Notes under the pieces: generated by a model
Seen by the model: only the letters and a program-made list of their open reading frames with translations
What the model was told of the DNA's origin: nothing
Database searches by the model: none
Position numbers and translations under genes: made by a program
Source of the DNA: JAKOQB01 sp036824465
GTDB lineage: Bacteria > Pseudomonadota > Gammaproteobacteria > Burkholderiales > Burkholderiaceae_F
DNA length: 50,801 bases
Assembly: GCA_036824465.1 (NCBI GenBank)
Contig: DAITAC010000018.1
Span: forward strand, 1-50,801
Reading direction: 5' to 3'
Shown: piece after piece, positions 47,823 through 50,801 of the stretch
How positions within the stretch are numbered: the stretch's first letter is position 1
Layout: the number at the start of each line of letters is the position of its first letter

Positions 47823-49091
47823 CTACTTCTTCGTCGCGGCGACTGCGTCGCCGTCCCGCAACTTATCGGGGGGATTGATCACCACGCGCGTGCCGGGTGC
47901 CAGCGCATCGACTCGCACGAGATCGCCGACCTTCGCGCCGAGGGTGATCGCAGTGAGCGCGGCTCTTTCCGCATCCGCGTTGGCCTTGGCGTCCTTCGCC
48001 TCGGGCGCACCGCCCTTGACGATGAAGACGACGTCGCGGCCATCGCGCTTGACGATCGCCTCCGGCCGCACCGCCGGCACCGCCTTGCGCTCGGCGGGCT
48101 CGATCTTGCGCGACAGGAAAGCGATCTTCGCACTCATGTCAGGCAGCACGCGCGGATCGGTCTCGTCGAAACGCACCTTGACCAGCAGGGTGGCCTTGCT
48201 GCGGTCGACCGTCGGCACGACGCGCGAGACGCTGCCCTGCAGGCGCAGCTCGGGATACGCATCGAGCTGGATCTCGGCCGGCTGGTCGAGCGATATCTTC
48301 GCGATGCTCGATTCGGATACGTCAGCCTCGACTTCGAGCGTGGCCATGTCGGCCATTGTCACCACTGCGCCAGTCGTGCCCGACGCCGACGAAAACGGCG
48401 TGACGATGTCGCCGACGTTCGCACTCTTCGTCAGCACAATGCCGGTGAACGGCGCCCGGATGAGCGTCTGGTCGAATGCCACCGCGGCGACACGCAGGTT
48501 GGCTTCCGCCACCGCGATCTGCGCCTTCAGCGACTCGATCGACGCGCGCGTCTTGTTGAAGCGCGCCAGCGCGGTGTCGACCGAAGACTCGGAAACAAAA
48601 CTCTTGGCCGCCAGGTCCTGTGCGCGCTTGAGCGCCAGTTCGGCATCGACGAGTTCGGCCTGACCCTGGACGAGATTGGCCTGCGCTGCCTTTACGCTCG
48701 CCGCGGCCTGTTCGCGCTGCGCAGCCACGTCACGGTTCTCGAGCCGCGCAATGATTTCGCCTTCCTGAACGCGCTGGCCCTCCTGCACGCCGAGCCATTC
48801 AAGACGACCGGTCGCCTTGCTCGATACCGACGCGCGCCGCGCCGCCGACACGCGGCCCGTGGCATTGAGAGTCGCGATGCTCTGCGATGGATAGGCCGCG
48901 ATGACCGTGCCGATCTCGACCGCGGTTGGACGGCCGCGTTGCGTTACGAACGCCGCCGCCGCGCCTGCGGCGATCAGCACCAGCAGCCAGACCCACCAGC
49001 GCTTCCACAGCGGTTTGCGGCGACGGAGCGGCGTGCTGCCGCGGTCGATCGCGAGCTTCGACAGCGGCGATGAATCGTTGGAGGCGGTCAT
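47823..49091 (-). CDS. Periplasmic adaptor (membrane fusion) protein, MacA/RND-type
   Basis: A 422-residue adaptor from the ATG at 49091; a TTG seven codons upstream (49112) is also possible. One N-terminal span (about residues 32-50, WVWLLVLIAAGAAAAFV) is followed by a lipoyl half-motif (GRLEWLGVQEGQRVQEGEIIARLEN), a helical hairpin (about 115-195), and the second lipoyl half (IRAPFTGIVLTKSANVGDIV). Beta-barrel and membrane-proximal domains complete it. It bridges the ABC exporter and an outer-membrane channel. No TolC-like gene lies in the window. Confidence 0.92.
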   Translation of the reverse strand: MTASNDSSPLSKLAIDRGSTPLRRRKPLWKRWWVWLLVLIAAGAAAAFVTQRGRPTAVEIGTVIAAYPSQSIATLNATGRVSAARRASVSSKATGRLEWLGVQEGQRVQEGEIIARLENRDVAAQREQAAASVKAAQANLVQGQAELVDAELALKRAQDLAAKSFVSESSVDTALARFNKTRASIESLKAQIAVAEANLRVAAVAFDQTLIRAPFTGIVLTKSANVGDIVTPFSSASGTTGAVVTMADMATLEVEADVSESSIAKISLDQPAEIQLDAYPELRLQGSVSRVVPTVDRSKATLLVKVRFDETDPRVLPDMSAKIAFLSRKIEPAERKAVPAVRPEAIVKRDGRDVVFIVKGGAPEAKDAKANADAERAALTAITLGAKVGDLVRVDALAPGTRVVINPPDKLRDGDAVAATKK

Positions 49092-49198
49092 GTTCGGCAC
49101 TTGAGCTTTCAAGGCCGGGCATGCTACCGGAGCAGCATGACGTGGCAGCGGCGATTCACTCCCTCGAATCAGCGTTTCGCGCCACGTGAACCAAAGAA

Positions 49199-49224
49199 GC
49201 CGGGGTGCGTCTCCGCACCCCCGG
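49199..49224 (-). terminator. Terminator after the oligomer hydrolase gene
   Basis: An approximately 11-bp GC-rich stem (CCGGGGTGCG pairing with CGCACCCCCGG, one bulged C) and a 4-base loop. On the minus strand it is followed by TTCTTT. It lies just after the stop of the minus-strand hydrolase at 49249 and before the exporter operon. Confidence 0.75.
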
Positions 49225-49248
49225 TCTCATTCTGACGAAACGGACTAC

Positions 49249-50801
49249 TCAGTCCGGAATCACCAGAGTGTCGCCGTCGAAGGTGATTCGATCCGCCGCC
49301 GCGGGCGCTGCCGAAATCGGCGGCACGTCAGTCGCCGCGAGCGGCGTCGCTGCCGTTGCACGCGTGGTCGTGCGCACCACCTGCGACGGCGGCAGTGCCG
49401 CGCCCGAGTTCAGGTGATCCCACATCGCGTTCATCGCACGGATGAAGTAGACGTGCAGCGGAACGAAACTCGTGCTGTAGCCGGGCAGCGGCAGGAACGC
49501 CTCGAAGTGCTGCGCGTTGGTCACTTCGACGTAGCGCAGATTGCTTGCCTCGCCCTCGCGCCAGTGGTTGAACGCAACGTACGAGCGCGAGTTGAAATTC
49601 ACCGGTATCAACGTATCAGCCCGGCCGTGCACGATGATGGCCGGCTTGCCGTTGAGCTTGCCCGACTGTTGTACCTCGGCGACCCCATCCTGCACGCGCA
49701 GCGCGTTGGCGCTGCTGCCGGTCCACAGGTTCCGCTGACACAGCGCGCCGTCGATGTTGAAATCTTCGCGGTTGGTCGACGGCGACTTCGAGGCGCTGTC
49801 GAGCGTGGGGCCGCGCGGGTCGAGGTTGTTGACGATGGTGACACCGCTGGAGACGCCGGTCGCCGCCAGCATCGGCGGCACGCCATTGCCGTCGCCAAAG
49901 GAGGTCGGCAGCAACGGCGTCTTGGCGGCGGTGACCAGATTCGTGGCGAGATCGGTCGAAGCGAAGCTCAAGCCGCACAGGTTGTCGAGCACGGAAAAGC
50001 GACCGTGCGCGTTGCTGTACGTCGTTACGATCGAGGACGTGGCCAGGGCGTAGTGCGACGCCTGCAGCAGCGACGACTCGGGCTGCCAGCCGTAGGCGAC
50101 CAGTTTGTCCATCGCTTCCTGCGGCCACTGCGCCGACGGGCCGCTCAGCAGGCCCGCATCGGCCAATGACTGGCAGCGGGCCGCCGCGCGGGTCGCGTTG
50201 ACGATGTTGAAGACTGCGCCCGGGACCAGGGCCGCGCAGGGCTGGTACAGGTTGGCGTACGTGAAGTAGTCGTACAACGGCTTGCTGCCGCCCGTGTACG
50301 TCGTCGTGCCGCGACGGATCGGCGGGTTCTGCGGATGCATCACCTGGATGTTCGGCTCCGCCACTGCCACACCGTCGATCAGTCCCGCGCGGTCCTGCTC
50401 GGCCGCCTGCAGCGCGGCGCCGCCGCCGTTGGAGACGCTGGAGGCGATCACGATCGTGTTCTCGGGCGTGATCGTGCGGTCCTTTCCACCGCCTTTGCGG
50501 GCGGTGCCGTACTTCTCGTTCAGCACGTAGAGCGCGTACTCAACGGCGGTCAGTGTGTTCTGGCCCCAGTCCTTCTCCGGGTTGAACTGGGAGTGTGCAT
50601 GCTTGACCGCATAACGGTTTGGCCAGTCGCCGTTGAACTGCTGGCGCTGCAGATCGGTGATCGGCGCAGTGAACACCGTGTCGTCGCCTGCGGCGGTCGC
50701 ATCGGCGCGCACGCCGTTCACGCGGTTCACCGTGTTGTCCTGCAGATCGTGCACGCCATTGCCGCTACCCTTGTCGGCGTAGGCGACCGCGCAGCCGCGC
50801 T
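49249..50801 (-). CDS. D-(-)-3-hydroxybutyrate oligomer hydrolase, 5' end missing
   Basis: The frame is open through the right edge, so the gene start lies outside; an internal GTG at 50754 is not the start. About 516 residues are visible of a protein usually near 700. It begins RGCAVAYADKGSGNGVHDL, a conserved stretch of the 3HB-oligomer hydrolase family. The nucleophile motif is VIASSVSNGGGAAL. Later landmarks are GRADTLIPVNFNSRSYVAFNH and the histidine region TNAQHFEAFLPLPGY. The enzyme splits 3-hydroxybutyrate oligomers into monomers during polyhydroxybutyrate breakdown. A hairpin terminator follows the stop. Confidence 0.9.
   Translation of the reverse strand, partial: RGCAVAYADKGSGNGVHDLQDNTVNRVNGVRADATAAGDDTVFTAPITDLQRQQFNGDWPNRYAVKHAHSQFNPEKDWGQNTLTAVEYALYVLNEKYGTARKGGGKDRTITPENTIVIASSVSNGGGAALQAAEQDRAGLIDGVAVAEPNIQVMHPQNPPIRRGTTTYTGGSKPLYDYFTYANLYQPCAALVPGAVFNIVNATRAAARCQSLADAGLLSGPSAQWPQEAMDKLVAYGWQPESSLLQASHYALATSSIVTTYSNAHGRFSVLDNLCGLSFASTDLATNLVTAAKTPLLPTSFGDGNGVPPMLAATGVSSGVTIVNNLDPRGPTLDSASKSPSTNREDFNIDGALCQRNLWTGSSANALRVQDGVAEVQQSGKLNGKPAIIVHGRADTLIPVNFNSRSYVAFNHWREGEASNLRYVEVTNAQHFEAFLPLPGYSTSFVPLHVYFIRAMNAMWDHLNSGAALPPSQVVRTTTRATAATPLAATDVPPISAAPAAADRITFDGDTLVIPD

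Noticed and set aside
49176..49194. A second possible parS (CACGTG core in gcgccacgtgaacc)
   Set aside because: Only the CACGTG core and GAAC on one side match; the left arm is wrong. The same holds for other CACGTG cores, such as the one near 4100.

Overview
The window looks like a chromosomal segment of a high-GC betaproteobacterium, most likely Burkholderiales. The gene order mnmG-rsmG-parA-parB-atpIBEFHAGD(C) is typical of that group. The protein families fit as well: GTP-type PEP carboxykinase, Bug/TctC receptors, fused TRAP permease with TAXI receptor, and 3-hydroxybutyrate oligomer hydrolase. A perfect parS palindrome beside mnmG suggests that the left third lies near the replication origin. 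I saw no rRNA, tRNA, insertion sequence, prophage or CRISPR.

Bases 1-13741 are core, all on the minus strand. They hold the F1Fo ATP synthase operon (atpC cut by the left edge), parB, a GNAT acetyltransferase lodged between parB and parA, rsmG, mnmG, parS, and an AsmA-like envelope protein. Next come pckG (minus), a D-2-hydroxyacid dehydrogenase (plus), a cold-shock protein, and a tightly coupled lipoprotein hydrolase / AbrB-type membrane protein / NAD-dependent epimerase set.

Bases 20521-28600 hold a complete five-step histidine utilisation pathway: HutH, HutU, HutI, HutF and HutG. Histidine becomes urocanate, imidazolone propionate, formiminoglutamate, formylglutamate and then glutamate plus formate. 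A cupin protein and a divergent LysR regulator sit inside this cluster. No HutC repressor is visible.

Bases 28689-36492 (plus strand) are the most interesting part. An ornithine-cyclodeaminase-like protein, a leaderless PhnD-like protein, a quaternary-amine-type (OpuC/ProX) ABC importer, a second HAL-fold protein and an FAD amine oxidase form one apparent operon. The HAL-fold protein sits inside the transporter genes, and its MIO-forming Ala-Ser-Gly is replaced by Ser-Val-Gly. I propose that this module imports and degrades an N-methylated histidine betaine (hercynine, ergothioneine or similar) into the hut pathway. This is inference; plain histidine uptake by a HutXWV-like transporter is the main alternative.

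Bases 36575-49091 are transport genes: a TAXI-TRAP uptake system with its DUF1850 partner, a convergent tctCBA tripartite tricarboxylate transporter with a class III CoA-transferase, and a MacAB-like ABC exporter with two different permeases and a periplasmic adaptor. The right edge cuts a 3-hydroxybutyrate oligomer hydrolase gene, which points to polyhydroxybutyrate metabolism. No gap between genes exceeds about 260 bases.
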